This document shows, in pieces, positions 50,954 through 63,265 of a stretch of DNA of 64,000 nucleotides. Both the position numbers and the translations under genes were made by a program. Location: NCBI GenBank assembly GCA_907164885.2, contig OU015496.1, forward strand, positions 137,354,503-137,418,502, given 5' to 3'. Within the stretch, counting starts at the first letter, position 1, and each line of letters opens with the position of its first letter. This stretch comes from Dolomedes plantarius. Taxonomy: Eukaryota; Arthropoda; Arachnida; Araneae; Dolomedidae. A model generated the notes under the pieces. That model was not told the DNA's origin and ran no database searches. It saw nothing but the letters and a program-made list of their open reading frames with translations.

Positions 50954-51676
50954 ACTAGCTGAAAGCTCTCACTTCGCTACGGAGTACATTCAAACTTAAT
51001 ACAACGGTCAATGTATGCAATTAATGCAAAAAAAAATATAAATAAATATGTATATATTTATAAAAAAATCGTAACGAATATTTTTATGGACAAAATAATG
51101 TAGAAGAGAATATTCAAATTAAATGTGATAGGACATACTAAAGAATATAGTACAGTTAATATAGTATAGTTTGAGGAATATAATATCTTTTATTGTATTT
51201 TAATATTTTTTTGGATAATGTCTAATCGTCTGCCACATTACCAAGAAAAAAATATTTTTTTTGTCTATTTAGTTCTTATGAACGTAACGATAAATTTATT
51301 AAGTACCAGAAAAAGAAATGAAGTGATGAGCATTTAATAAATTAAATTGTAAAAATTAATCTTTAAAAATGCTCTAAAAATCAGGAATTAGAGCTAAAGA
51401 TTCAAAACATATTTCATTTAAAAGAAATTTTTATGTTCTTTCTTGTGATATAAATTTTATAACCCTCGAATTTTTATTTTAAATTCAAATTAAAAAAAGT
51501 TACTAAAACAGATTAAAAATTTAATTTAAAAAAATCTAAGAAGAATTTTTCAAAAATCTTTCTTAGAGCACCCCTACACTATAAGAAGAATCGGCATGCA
51601 AAATTTCACGGCCACTAGTTGAACGTGACGAAAAATTTATTAAGTACCAGAAAAAGAAATCAAGTGATGAGCATTG
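50954..51676 (+). mobile_element. Microsatellite-flanked repeat family, copy F
   Basis: Begins ACTAGCTGAAAGCTCTCACTTCGCTACGG-type sequence after a TA tract (GC end partly decayed) and follows the family order to ATCGGCATGCAAAATTTCA. The 3-prime end is lost. Instead about 55 bp of its own middle (GAACGTGACGAAAAATTTAT and on, about 51622-51676) is repeated before the next TA tract. Confidence 0.82.

Positions 51677-51726
<50 letters not shown>
51677..51726. repeat. (TA)n microsatellite
   Basis: About 25 TA units. Confidence 0.96.
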
Positions 51727-53023
<1,297 letters not shown>

Positions 53024-53029
53024 TCCCTA

Positions 53030-53495
53030 CTTTAGCCTTCTTCAGCAGTGGCTATCTTTAGAAAAATTTTTATTTTTTTAACCTTCAAGACTAATATTAA
53101 ATGTAATATAAGAAGTGCTTTTAATCTTGTGGTGTTTGGAAATTTAAGAACTATTTTAACTTTTATACAAATATATTAATATGAAAAAAGGTAACTTGTA
53201 TGTTGTGCTGGTAAAATTTCCTAAACTTTATACACTATGGTGCAACCTGAAAATTTAAAAAGTTCCTTTCTCCCACCCTAATATCGTTTTTATGTTATCC
53301 TATCAAAGCCTTCATGGGCAATTTCTGTCTTAACAAAAATTTTATTTATTTTAGAATCGCAGACTACTTTTAAATTTGATTTAAGCAGCGCTTTTGATCT
53401 CGTGGTCTTTGGAAATTTGTAAAATATTTTAACTTTTATGCAAATGTATGATTATAAAAAAAAACAGTATCTCGTAATGTGTGTGAGTAAAATTA
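53030..53495. repeat. Two-copy tandem repeat, ~270-bp unit
   Basis: Blocks CTTTTAATCTTGTGGTGTTT / CTTTTGATCTCGTGGTCTTT, then GGAAATTT, then TATTTTAACTTTTAT recur at about 53118 and 53391. Diverged copies, non-coding. Confidence 0.7.
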
Positions 53496-54009
53496 TATAT
53501 ATATATATATATATATGGTTCTTTTTCCAAAATATTGCACTAAAATATATAAAGTAAAAATATTCTAATAAAAAGTTTAAAAAATATCTTTTTTTATCGG
53601 AAACATTTTCTTAGAATTTTTTTCCACTAAAATTATTCAACAATTTTTTTTTTTTCATAGAAGAACTCGGCCTAATTGAATAGAAAAGTTTTCAAGTGTT
53701 AAAATGAGGGAGCGAGGGGGAAGGAAGATTCTGGATAAATCCTTCTTTTTGGATAATGAATGATGTCACCATCTTTTACTGAATTGAAGACTTGACAAAC
53801 CGAGACCAGCAATAAATTAGGTTTTGAGAAACTAAATTTTCAAAATTTTGATCTAATAAGAACTACATAAGCAGGAACTACAAATATAGAACTCTATAAG
53901 CAGAGAATTTTCCGCAAAACTTTAGTATGCTCAAGGGGAACAGGTGCAGCATATTAATAATTCTTGGTATTTATTCCACCGTTTTCTTCTATTTCAATAC
54001 TATACAAGT
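53496..54009. other. Short (TA)n and AT-rich sequence
   Basis: TA tract to about 53516. Nothing coding recognised. Confidence 0.4.
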
Positions 54010-54300
54010 AACAATATCGAATTTAGATATTTTTAAATTTGAATTTCAAAATCGAAAATTGGCCTTTTAAAATTCGTATTTAAAAATCGCATTTAGATAG
54101 TTAAAAAATCTAATTTAATTATGGAATATAGCTGTTTCAAAATTCGAATTTGAAAATTGAATATAGATATTTTTAAATTTGAACTTAAAAAAGAAATTTA
54201 AGATTTTTTAACTCGAGTTTAAAAATTGAATTGAGATGAGGGGGTAAAAATTTAAAAATCAAATTTTGGTATTTTTAAATGTTTAGGAAAATGAATTTAG
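54010..54300. repeat. Degenerate short-period AT repeats
   Basis: Repeating TTTAGATATTTTTAAATTTGAA / AAAATTCGAATTTGAAAATTG-like words at roughly 50-60 bp spacing. Low complexity. Confidence 0.5.
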
Positions 54301-55366
54301 AAACTTTTAGGGTCTATATTTAAATGGGGCATTCCAATTTTTATACAAATAAAGTATTATTCGGTTACGAAAGATACAATACAGACGTTTCGAAAATTGC
54401 TTCACGTAAATTATGATAAAGTTACCACACCCCACGATAAATATTTTGAGCTTAAGAAATTTAGAGCCCATTTCTCTGGAGAATCCCTCAATAAAACGCC
54501 TTATTATAAATATATAAGCAATTTATATCATTTTATTCACCCAACGTAACTTTCAGACGGAGGAGCACGAAGATTAATTCGAAAACATCAAACTTTATGA
54601 AAAGTGATTCCCAGTACACTGTCTACACAAACTGCCAGCGAAAACTAAGTTAAAAGATTTTACAGTTTTAACACTTTTCGCTATCCTATCCGGTCTTCAA
54701 TCGTTGTTAAGAGAGTGGGAAAAAAAATATCCTCTTAAACTTGAGCTCTTTCCAATTGAATATTAGTGCGTGTTCAGCAGGGTAAACAAGACTCTGAGGA
54801 AAACAATACTTAAGGATTAACGGAAAAGGGGCGAAAAAAATCTCACAAGCACTGTTAAAGACGAGGAGGGCAAAGTTATACTCTTCGAAAAAGATTTGAC
54901 GAAAGTGTGAAATCTTGTAGCGTTCAGGGATCATGAAGAAAAATTGACCATCTGCTGGTTACAAAATAGGGACAAATTTGTTGAGAGTGGCCGCGGGAGA
55001 TTCGAAGAATTTTTAAGTTTGGGATCCCAGAGGGGGGGGGGATGATAAATTTAAACCGTGATCTAGAAAAATCATGGATGTGAGGAATCTTTATTTTTCT
55101 ATTATGATGTTTAAAATTTTAAGTGGATACCTGAGTAAAAGTAAAGATTTTGATGAATAATTGCGGATAATTATAATGAATTGCAGTTTTAGGTGCTTCG
55201 TAAAAGAATTCGGATTGTAGATGTAATAAATAGATGCGTTAAACTGTTAAAGTTATGTATGATAATTTCAAGACGTTTCCAAAAAAAATTGAGGATCAGC
55301 ATTTTAATGAGCAAACCAATGTAATGTACAGTTCTTTATATAACACTTCATGATAACCTCTTCAGA
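54301..55366. other. Anonymous sequence, no gene recognised
   Basis: A run of G (about 55033-55041) and a few small frames. No gene recognised. Confidence 0.4.
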
Positions 55367-55548
55367 TCTGTACAGAATACATCACAATATAACAAATTTG
55401 TATGTTGTTGTTGTTGTGGTTTATGCCCCTTGACCGTTAATATATCAGATCAAGTCCATCTATACAGAATACATCACGATATAACATATTTGTATGTTGT
55501 TGTTGTGGCTTATGCCCCTTGACAGTTAATATATCAGATCAAGTCCAT
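55367..55548. repeat. 92-bp tandem duplication across SINE/flank junction
   Basis: TCTGTACAGAATACATCAC (55367) and TCTATACAGAATACATCAC (55459) start two copies that run through the target sequence, the (GTT)n tail and TGCCCCTTGAC...CAAGTCCA. The duplication therefore happened after the SINE inserted. Confidence 0.85.
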
Positions 55549-55854
55549 ATAGGCTATTGGGCAGAAAGGTGCGGTTTCGGTTTTGAATAGCACCACAAGA
55601 GTTGGAGTCTGACTTGGCTAAAGGACCGGTCCGGTAATTTTGAGCCGAGTCAAGTGATGAGACCAGTACACTTGACCCAGCACCTCCTGAGGTAATTTTT
55701 GAGAACTTGGAGGACATTGCAGCCATGACAGATTTTTCGTGCACCAGCCGCCATTAGTGTACACGGTGGTGGATTTGTCAGCGACCGGCATTGAATCAGA
55801 GACGTTCACATCACTGGCTCACTGCTTTTGCCAACTGGTCCATCGCACCCATAG
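55404..55854 (-). mobile_element. tRNA-derived SINE, family 1, copy 2
   Basis: Flanked by a 10-bp target duplication AAATTTGTAT (55394-55403 and 55855-55864). The (CAA)n tail is at the left, the tRNA-like head at the right on the minus strand. Longer than the other copies because of the 92-bp duplication. Confidence 0.88.
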
Positions 55855-55864
55855 AAATTTGTAT

Positions 55865-56321
55865 ATATTTGTGTAAATGAATAAGGTACATGAATACGTG
55901 TATATGAATAAGGTATATTTAAAATTATAAGTGGAACATAAATTTATCTTAAATAATAAAATATATCAGAATTTTAACGATTGGCACTTTACTAGCAATA
56001 GATTTTTACGGATTTAATATATCTCTACTGCATAACATTTGAATTTACAGTTTTTTATCTTGTATGATGCATTTGAAAGACACATAACATACGTTATTAT
56101 GAAAAGCCAGTTAGGATATAACTCAAAAGTGATTAGAAATTTATGCAATAGTAACTTTTGAAGTGTGCCTAAAATAAATCTGTTAAACACGTTTCCGAGC
56201 AGGACTTTCATGTAGGATGGATTTAATTACCTCCAAATGGCAGTGAATACAAAGTGAGCAGCAAATTCAGGGGAAAAATTGAGATATCACTACGTTTGTG
56301 TGTGTTCATGTATAATTATGT

Positions 56322-56325
<4 letters not shown>
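55865..56325. other. AT-rich sequence, no gene recognised
   Basis: ATGAATAAGGTA(C/T)AT is duplicated near 55877-55920. No gene. Confidence 0.4.

Positions 56326-56373
<48 letters not shown>
56326..56373. repeat. (TA)n microsatellite
   Basis: About 24 TA units. Confidence 0.96.
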
Positions 56374-56376
<3 letters not shown>

Positions 56377-56378
56377 CA

Positions 56379-56550
56379 CAGTGGAATCTCGATCTATCAT
56401 TTTTCAAGGGACTGACTGAATTGAACGATAAATGCGGGAAAACGATAGATCCGGGAACATAACAAAGCAAAGTGATCGTCGAGACTGGGTGAAATAAACG
56501 ACACATACGGGAAAACGATGATTCTGAAGACAATCGATCGAGATTCCACT
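56379..56550. mobile_element. Short Tigger-like MITE, 172 bp
   Basis: Starts CAGTGGAATCTCGATC and ends CGATCGAGATTCCACT, with GGGAAAACGAT words inside both arms. It shares its ends with the element immediately to the right. Non-coding. Confidence 0.8.
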
Positions 56551-56557
56551 ATATATA

Positions 56558-57795
56558 CAGAGGAATCTCGATGGATCGTTCCCCGAACGATCGTTTTCCC
56601 GTATGTATCGTTTATTTCCCCCAGTCCCGAATAAATTCCATAGAAAACAAGCAAAAAGACCGCATGGATCGTTCCTCGATCCATCGTTTTAACGCAATAT
56701 TAGTTCAGAATATCGCAGCTTTACATTAAATTATCCGATCGATCGTTTTTTCATAATAACTGAACCGGAAATATAAATGTCTGGATTGAGCTAGAATAAC
56801 GCTCTAATTAAACAATGAGCAGAACATTTGAGATGCACGGTCTCGTATTTTTGTTCTCTCTTGTTTAGCCTGGTTTCGCTTTATTGTACCACTCCCATTA
56901 TTTGTTCGTCGTTGGTGTTCCTTAATTCTTTAGCCCTTGGAGTACCCTATTTTCGGCAACTCATTCCAAATTCACCGACTATTCAACATTTCTGTTCTTA
57001 TCAGCAATGGTTCACAGTCAGCCTTTTTGTTGGCCTTGGGATGGAGGCGCCCTGGTGTTTGGTCTAGTGTGTGATAGCTTTTCCACATTCATGCAGACAA
57101 GTACCCCTAACCCCGCTTGACACCATTTGACCGCGTGATTCGACCCGCGTCCTTGATGCTCTGTGAAAGACCGCTCGATCGCAGGATCATTGCAGACCAC
57201 CCTGCCCATATATCACTGGTTTCCCCCGCAGAATACTGTGCAGAGCACATGAATGTGGACGCCTTATGAGAAGTTTCTGATTACTGCAGTTCTACACTGG
57301 CCGATGAGTGTTTCACCTGGAAACAGAACTTCCTGGTGGTCTTATGTCGGACCCCATCCAGTGCAATGGAATGGTTCTAGTTACAAACGATTCACGGCTA
57401 CCGCTTCTTTATACTCTCACACAATAACCGATACCGAAAAGAATGCAATTTACAACACAAAAAAAATATTGTTTACTTGTGGAGAGAAAACCGCTAAAAA
57501 ACAAACGACGATTAAGTACTTTTATTTGAATCAAAATTCCTGTGTATCTACGTGTATTTCTTTTTTATTATTATTATCTTGGATTTCAGTACAACTTTAT
57601 AATTTTATCTTCAGTTACACTACGGGTACGTATGCATTTATGTATGTGAGTAAATATATTTTAGGGATATCAAACTTTAAGGTATGTTAATACTTTTGTA
57701 TGTTCCCGCATCTATCGTTTTCCCGCATCTATCGTTTTCCCGCATCCATCGTTTAGTTCAGTCGGTCCCTTCGAAAACGATAGATCGAGATTCCA

Positions 57796-57798
<3 letters not shown>
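56558..57798 (+). mobile_element. Tigger/pogo-like element, 1,241 bp, deleted
   Basis: The left end CAGAGGAATCTCGATGGATC and inverted right end CAGTGGAATCTCGATCTATC share the CGTTTTCCCG words repeated subterminally (three in a row at about 57705-57745). It lies in tandem with the 172-bp MITE, 7 bp apart. About 57100-57200 resembles, inverted, part of the element at 12761-13056. Confidence 0.78.
57430..57540 (+). pseudogene. Possible C-terminal relic of a pogo-type transposase
   Basis: Within an open frame (57253-57690) the segment CGEKTAKKQTTIKYFYLNQ resembles the KQTTI..FF tail of pogo/Tigger transposases, which fits its place near the right end of the element. The rest of the frame has no recognised motif. 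Weak assignment. Confidence 0.4.

Positions 57799-57830
<32 letters not shown>
57799..57830. repeat. (TA)n microsatellite
   Basis: About 16 TA units directly after the Tigger-like element. Confidence 0.95.
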
Positions 57831-57835
<5 letters not shown>

Positions 57836-58419
57836 TGGCTTCCTAGTAAAAAGTGAAATTTATCAAATATATCATGATAAATATCATAATACAGTAACCA
57901 CCACTTATAGTGATCAGTGGTTATAAGAATCAACCGTTTATAAGAATCAATATCGCAAGCACAAAAGCAAATGTATTATTCCCATGTTAAAATTAACGCT
58001 TTAAAGAATCAGTACACCGTTTTTAAGAATCAGCTTACACTCTTCGCTTTCCTTTCATTTTTCCAAAAAAGCCACTTGAATCCTCAAAAGGCACGAAGTT
58101 CTTTCTTTATTTTTTTAAAGAAGGGTTGATAAGATGGGACGGAATATAGTCGTAAAATGCATCCCTTCCTTTGTTAGACATAATATAATAGTTTCCCCTT
58201 AAACGTTTTAGCTAAACACTGTCCTATTAGCTTGACCCAGGAACATCTCATCCGTCCGGGTCCGATTTCACTTTTCTCCACTGACAAACAAAGACTCTTT
58301 TTTTTCCACCTCCCACAACCTGGTTCGGCTCCCTAAACCCTGAAACACATAAATCTTCGGCGAAGTGTCCATTATCACTTAGGTAAACGTAACATTAGTA
58401 GATTCAGCACGTTATCAAA

Positions 58420-58540
58420 CCGTGAAACGTAAGCTAGAAGGGGAATCTTCGTCTGAAAATATTGATATTGAAAGAGGTATAAACAGCCTCCTGAAAACTT
58501 CATTACGTCAAACTACCATAGAAAACTCCTGTAGTTGAAA
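58420..58540 (+). pseudogene. C-terminal relic of a pogo-type transposase
   Basis: Reading VKRKLEGESSSENIDIERG, then INSLLKTSLRQTTIENS before stops. The (K/R)QTTI ending after an acidic/Ser linker is the usual tail of pogo-type transposases. Only this tail survives in the host element. Confidence 0.5.
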
Positions 58541-58792
58541 TGTTAAAACTGTTAAGCAGGTATGTTGTAACAAATATTGGATTTTTTCTTCCCTTACGAT
58601 ATATAATCATATGTATCTACTTATAGGTCTCGAAATTAAGTTGTATTATTAAAATTATATAAAATAATTTTAATAAAAGATAACGTAAATTAAAGAGTAT
58701 TTTATGGTAAATTATCTCATATATGTATATATAGGTGTGTGTGTGCCTGTCCAAAAACCTAAATTTTGGCTATAAGAATCAACCGCTTATAA

Positions 58793-59320
58793 TAGGGTGG
58801 TTCGAAAAAAACTTTTTTTTTTATTTCAGATCGCTAGTGTGCGCAAAAGTTGCCATTGGTATAGACGTGAAAAAAGCACTAATAATTTTTTTTATTAATT
58901 TGCCTTCCGGTCGCGCAATGCCATCGAAGTTAGCAAAAAAATTGTGAAAAACCTTAATTTTTCATAATTTTTTTAAGCACGCCAGATGGTTTTAATTGGG
59001 TTCCTATACCATTAATTAACTACTAAAAGTATGTAAAATCAATATATATGCACTTATTATACATTTGTTTCATATCTTCCGGTCGCGCAACATAGTACAA
59101 AATGAGTAAAATTGGTAGTTTTTTCAAAATTTCAAAGTTTGACTGTTTAGTACATTTTAATCATACGACTTTTAGAAATGCTATAGTTTAATTCTATTAC
59201 AATAATATATTTAAAATCCAAGCATATCAGATAAACTTTGATATTCAAGTGGAATTCGGTTGCGCAGCTTCGTCAAAAACAGCAGAGTAGCCTACTACCG
59301 AGAGGCGAGGCGTACGTGGG
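58793..59320 (+). repeat. Left terminal inverted repeat of the 3.3-kb transposon
   Basis: It carries three GC-rich motifs in AT-rich sequence: CCTTCCGGTCGCGCAATG (58902), TCTTCCGGTCGCGCAACA (59075) and the variant TTCGGTTGCGCAGC (59254). They are candidate transposase binding sites because the right arm has the same three, inverted. Confidence 0.88.
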
Positions 59321-59332
59321 GAATGCCGCGCC

Positions 59333-61222
59333 TTGACGAGTGACCGATACGTGACGAGTGACCGATATGGCGTATCGGATCGCGCTACGGCTGCTATTGC
59401 TTCAAGTGTACTACAAGATGTTGGTTTGATTAATGAATCAGATACTTCGTTTGTTGTAGACAAGAGTAAAGTCCGAAGAGAAAAAACTTGTGTGATAGCT
59501 AGTTTGCAAAGTGATATAATTTTACAAAATTTATGGTCTTTACTTTGATGGACGAAAAGACAATACATTGCTAATTGAAAAAACTGTCAGAAAACACTTT
59601 CGCAGAATCTATAAGGAGGAGCATTACTCTTTAATTCAGGATCCAGGATCCACTTACATAGGACACACTTGTCCTTCTTCAAGCTCAGCAACCGACATAG
59701 CCAAAAGCATCACGTCTTATTTATCAGTAAATGGCTTTTTACTTGACAAATTGGAAGTTGTTGGATGTGACGGTACTGTTATTAATACGGGCTTAAGAAA
59801 TGGTGTAATTCGACAAATAGAGATACATGTGGGAATACCTCTACAATGGAGTATTTGTCTTCTCCATTACAACGAACTGCCATTCCGCCACCTTTTCCAA
59901 CACTTATATGGAAATACAACAGGCCCAATAGGATATTCCGGACCGATTGGAAAGGCCCTACCTGATTGTGAAAGACTACCAGTTGTTGATTTTAATCCTA
60001 TTGATTGTGAGATTCCAAAGTTGACAAGCGTATTCTTAGCAAGGACCAATTGTACTTGAGATATCAGAAGTCATCAAGTCAGGACATTGTTCAGAAGACT
60101 TTGTAGTACGTGATCCTGGCCCAATGTCACATTCAAGATGGCTTACTATTGCAAACCGAGTTTTGCGCCTCTACATCAGTGTGTCAAGAGTTTGTCAAGC
60201 CCTTCTGAAAATCGGAGAGAAATTGTCACATCCATTCTCAAATGTTGTTGTTGTAGCTGATGCCCCTTGACCGACATGTTGCATCAGGTCAAGTCCCGAA
60301 GGCTATGGGCGATGAAGGTGCGGCTCCGGTTTTTAATAGCACCGCAAGGGTCGGAGTCCGACTTGGCTAAATGACCGGTTCCGTAATTTTGAACTGAGCC
60401 AAGTGACGAGACCGGAACACTTGACCCCGCACCTCCAGAGGTAAATTTGAGAACATGGAGGACATTGTAGCCACGCCCTATTTTACGTGCCCCAGCCACC
60501 ATTAGTGAACACGGCGGTAGATTTACAGCGACGAGCCTCGAACCAGGGACGTTCAGATCACTGGCCCGCTGCTCTTGCCAACCGGGCTACCGCGCCCCAT
60601 TCTCAAATGTTATATGCCTATGTGGTTTGCCATAAAAATAAACCGCAAATTCACAGATGAGCCTAGACATGTTTACAAAACTATTGAATCTACAAGGTAC
60701 TTACCAGAAGAGCTGCTTCAAGTTGTTGATCCCGTTTTACAACGGAATGCTTACTTTGACCATCCCGATAATTTACTTTTGGCTATGGTAACTGATGAAA
60801 GAAACCATATCCGAGAGCTGGGCTTTAGGCGTATCATGAAGGCAAAGCAAGCAATATCTGAAAGTGACTTTATCAGAATCTTTAAACCACCAAACCTAAA
60901 CTTTGAAACTAAAGACTATACCGAAATTATCAAATGGAACACCAGTACACTCACTCTTCCTCCACTGTTAAGAACATTGACTAATGAAGAAATAAAACAG
61001 TATGTGAGCAATGACTTCAAGCCTTTTATAATTATAGATGCTTTTCCATGCAATACACAGGCAGTTGAAAGATGCGTTAAGCTAGTGACCGAAGCTTCAA
61101 GTAAAGTGTGTGGACACAGTTTCAGAGACGGCTATATTAGAACCACATTACTGTCACGCTCAGCGATGCCAACTTTTTCACACAAATCCGAATTTCGATG
61201 TTTATCGACAGATGAAGACTAG
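59333..61222 (+). pseudogene. Transposase-like gene of an unnamed arthropod family, frameshifted and split by a SINE
   Basis: Pieces in order: GVSDRATAAIASSVLQDVGL (from about 59372), YFDGRKDN after a frameshift near 59540, then a 160-codon frame with EVVGCDGTVINTG-like text, CLLHYNELPFRHLFQHLYGN and GYSGPIGKAL. A further frame gives EISEVIKSGHCSEDFVVRDP and HSRWLTIANRVLRLY up to the SINE. After the SINE the frame reads MWFAIKINRKFTD, LLQVVDPVLQRNAYFDHPDN, ERNHIRELGFRRI, FPCNTQAVERCVKLVTEASS and ends at TAG 61220-61222. An early Asp (CDGT) and a CxxH motif (CLLH) fit a DDE nuclease of the hAT/MULE/Kolobok-like group, but that is inference. I recall similar hypothetical proteins across arthropods and cnidarians without a firm name. 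Dead copy: several frameshifts plus the insertion. Confidence 0.75.
60245..60598 (-). mobile_element. tRNA-derived SINE, family 1, copy 3 (inside the transposase gene)
   Basis: Flanked by ATTCTCAAATG(TT) at about 60234 and 60599, a target duplication of 11-15 bp depending on how the GTT tail and CC are counted. On the minus strand the head has box A GCGCGGTAGCCCGGTTGG and box B CTGGTTCGAGGCT; the body ends in a (CAA)n tail. The least diverged of the three family copies. LINE machinery elsewhere must have mobilised it. Confidence 0.93.
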
Positions 61223-61529
61223 AAAGGAAACATAAAGAGAGAGAAAGCGAAATAAATTTGTACATACTGTAAATAACACACCCTACATTGGATGGTTGGT
61301 TGGGTAGGGTGTGGGTGGAACTCGAAGTGCAGCCACCTCCCCGTGGTGAGTTCTGGGTCGTTTTGTAAACAAAATGAGCGAAGACCTGCACCAACAATTG
61401 AATATTGAAACAAAAAATTACCAAATATTTACAATTAGAAAATTTCTAAATTATCTGAAAGGAAACATTGTCAAACAACAAAATTGTCAGACAACGATAA
61501 TGGCTGCTACCGGATGCGAGCGCATCGCT
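61223..61529. other. Unique 3-prime interior of the 3.3-kb transposon
   Basis: Between the transposase stop and the right inverted repeat. It has an AATAAA (about 61249) usable as a polyadenylation signal, and a GGTTGGTTGGGTAGGGTGTG-rich patch. A short frame starting MSEDLHQQLN is not recognised. Confidence 0.5.
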
Positions 61530-62068
61530 GGCATTCGTCACGTACACCTCGCCTCTCTGTCCAGGTAGACTACTCTGATGTTTTTGACGAAGCTGCGCAA
61601 CCAAATTTCACTTGAATATCAAAGTTTATCTTATATTCGTGGATTTTTAATATAATATTCTAATAGAATTAAACTATAGCATCTCTAAAAGTCGTATGAT
61701 TAAAATGTACTAAACAGTCAAACTTTGAAATTTTGCAAAAACTACTAATTTTACTCATTTTGTACTATGTTGCGCGACCGGAAGATATGAAGCAAATGTA
61801 TAATAAGTACAAATATATTGATTTTACATACTTTTAGTAGTTAATTCATGGTATAGGAACGCAATTAAAACCATCTGGCGTGCTTAAAAAATTATGAAAA
61901 ATTAAGGTTTTTCACAATTTTTTTGCTAACTTCGATGGCATCGCGCGACCGGAAGACAAATTAATAAAAAAATAATAATTAGTGCTTTTTTAACGTCTAT
62001 ACCAATGGCAACTTTTCTGCACTCTAGCGATCTGAAATAAAAAAAAAAGTTTTTTTCGAACCACCCTG
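61530..62068 (-). repeat. Right terminal inverted repeat of the 3.3-kb transposon
   Basis: Inverted copy of 58793-59320. GC motifs at about 61591, 61769 and 61941 mirror those in the left arm in order and spacing. Confidence 0.88.
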
Positions 62069-62126
62069 GCTTATAAGAATCAAAAACAGTAATAACAAAT
62101 GTGATTCTTATAAGCGGAAATCACTG

Positions 62127-63186
62127 TATTTAAAACCATCTGCGTAGTGTTAATTTTTATAAAAGCGATGAAACAAAGTTACTAAAAGAGTAAAATCTTA
62201 TATAAATTAACTTAATCGATTGAAATTTGTGTTCACATTACCTAAGAAACGAAGTATTTTCCTTCCTCTGTTTAATATTTTAACCAGCTTAATTCCCCAA
62301 AGTAACGAGGGGAATTTTTCAGTCAAGAAGACTATTAATATATTGTATTTCATTTAAACTGTTGCTTGAAATGAAATTCGCATAACACATTTTAACACAC
62401 ATTAAAGCCCAAAAATATATATTTTTGCATCGGAAAGTTTTTCAATGTTTCCCACAAAGGAATGTTAACGAAAATCTGCATTTTTTCATTCTTCTCTCCT
62501 GACCATATTTTCCCCCTCAACAAAGACTCTGTAAATGTAAATATTTTTAGATGGTTCAAGCACTTCCTATTGCCGAAACATATTTTTCGCGCACAGGGCT
62601 CTCATCACTGCTTAGTTCCTTTTATGGCGCGCCCGTGGGCCACCCCTGTCTATTCTTTGTGTTCGCGTCTCCTATTTTTTTTTTTTTTTTGGTCCTTTTT
62701 TCGGTGTACCTGCCTTCTCTCGAAATTCACACAAAAAGTATGAAAGGGAGATAGGCATCTGCTCATCTCGCAGTTAAGTTCTTTCAAGAAGTGAATGTTT
62801 GCCTTTGGGCTTTTAAAAGTTACATTGTTGCAGTCTGCTTTATTATAAGGGTGGGGGGTTGGGGGAGATATGCGAAGAGATCACATTGTGTACATTACTG
62901 ATCAGACCTTTCTTCCCTAGGTGACTTCGTAACGCCAGGTGCTCTGGTGTGGGTAGTAAATATGAGAGTGATGGCCTTACTTTTAGATTAGAATTGAAGT
63001 AGATAATGGTTTAGAAGTATAATAGGTACAAATTTACTTAAGTAGTTATTTTTTTGCTATGATTGCACCTCCATACAGGATGTTTATCAGGAAAACATAT
63101 TACGAAAGCGCCTGTTCGTGTAGAAATCCTTAAAATTCTCATATCAGATATATAAGCAGTACGTATGAAGACATTTACTAAAGTAC

Positions 63187-63190
<4 letters not shown>
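62127..63190. other. Anonymous sequence, no gene recognised
   Basis: AT-rich with a GC-richer T-rich patch (62580-62720) and a G-rich run near 62850. Open frames there are driven by a T-run and match nothing. Confidence 0.4.

Positions 63191-63265
<75 letters not shown>
63191..63265. repeat. (TA)n(CA)n microsatellite
   Basis: About 32 TA units followed by CACACACA. Confidence 0.96.

Larger units (their letters stand above)
58793..62068 (+). mobile_element. 3,276-bp transposon with ~530-bp terminal inverted repeats (unclassified DDE family, hAT-like target duplication)
   Basis: The left end (T)AGGGTGGTTCGAAAAAAAC is mirrored by the right end (C)AGGGTGGTTCGAAAAAAAC. The inverted similarity continues for about 530 bp with scattered differences. 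The 8-bp GCTTATAA is duplicated exactly at both borders (58785-58792, 62069-62076), and the flanks rejoin into the host pogo-like repeat. The element contains one transposase-like pseudogene, itself split by a SINE. An 8-bp duplication and (C/T)AGGG terminus recall hAT, but such long inverted repeats and the protein do not look like typical hAT. Confidence 0.93.
57892..62126 (+). mobile_element. Pogo-like element interrupted by a 3.3-kb transposon
   Basis: The left end CAGTAACCACCACTTATAGT and inverted right end CAGTGATTTCCGCTTATAAG are bordered by TA (57890-57891, 62127-62128). TAAGAATCAACCG(C/T)TTATAA words recur near both ends. Its own sequence is 57892-58792 plus 62077-62126, about 950 bp; the remainder is the inserted element at 58793-62068 and its second target copy. 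Confidence 0.85.

Noticed and set aside
62462..62754. Overlapping plus-strand frames of 67-93 codons
   Set aside because: Phe-rich because of a T-run, mutually overlapping and without known motifs.
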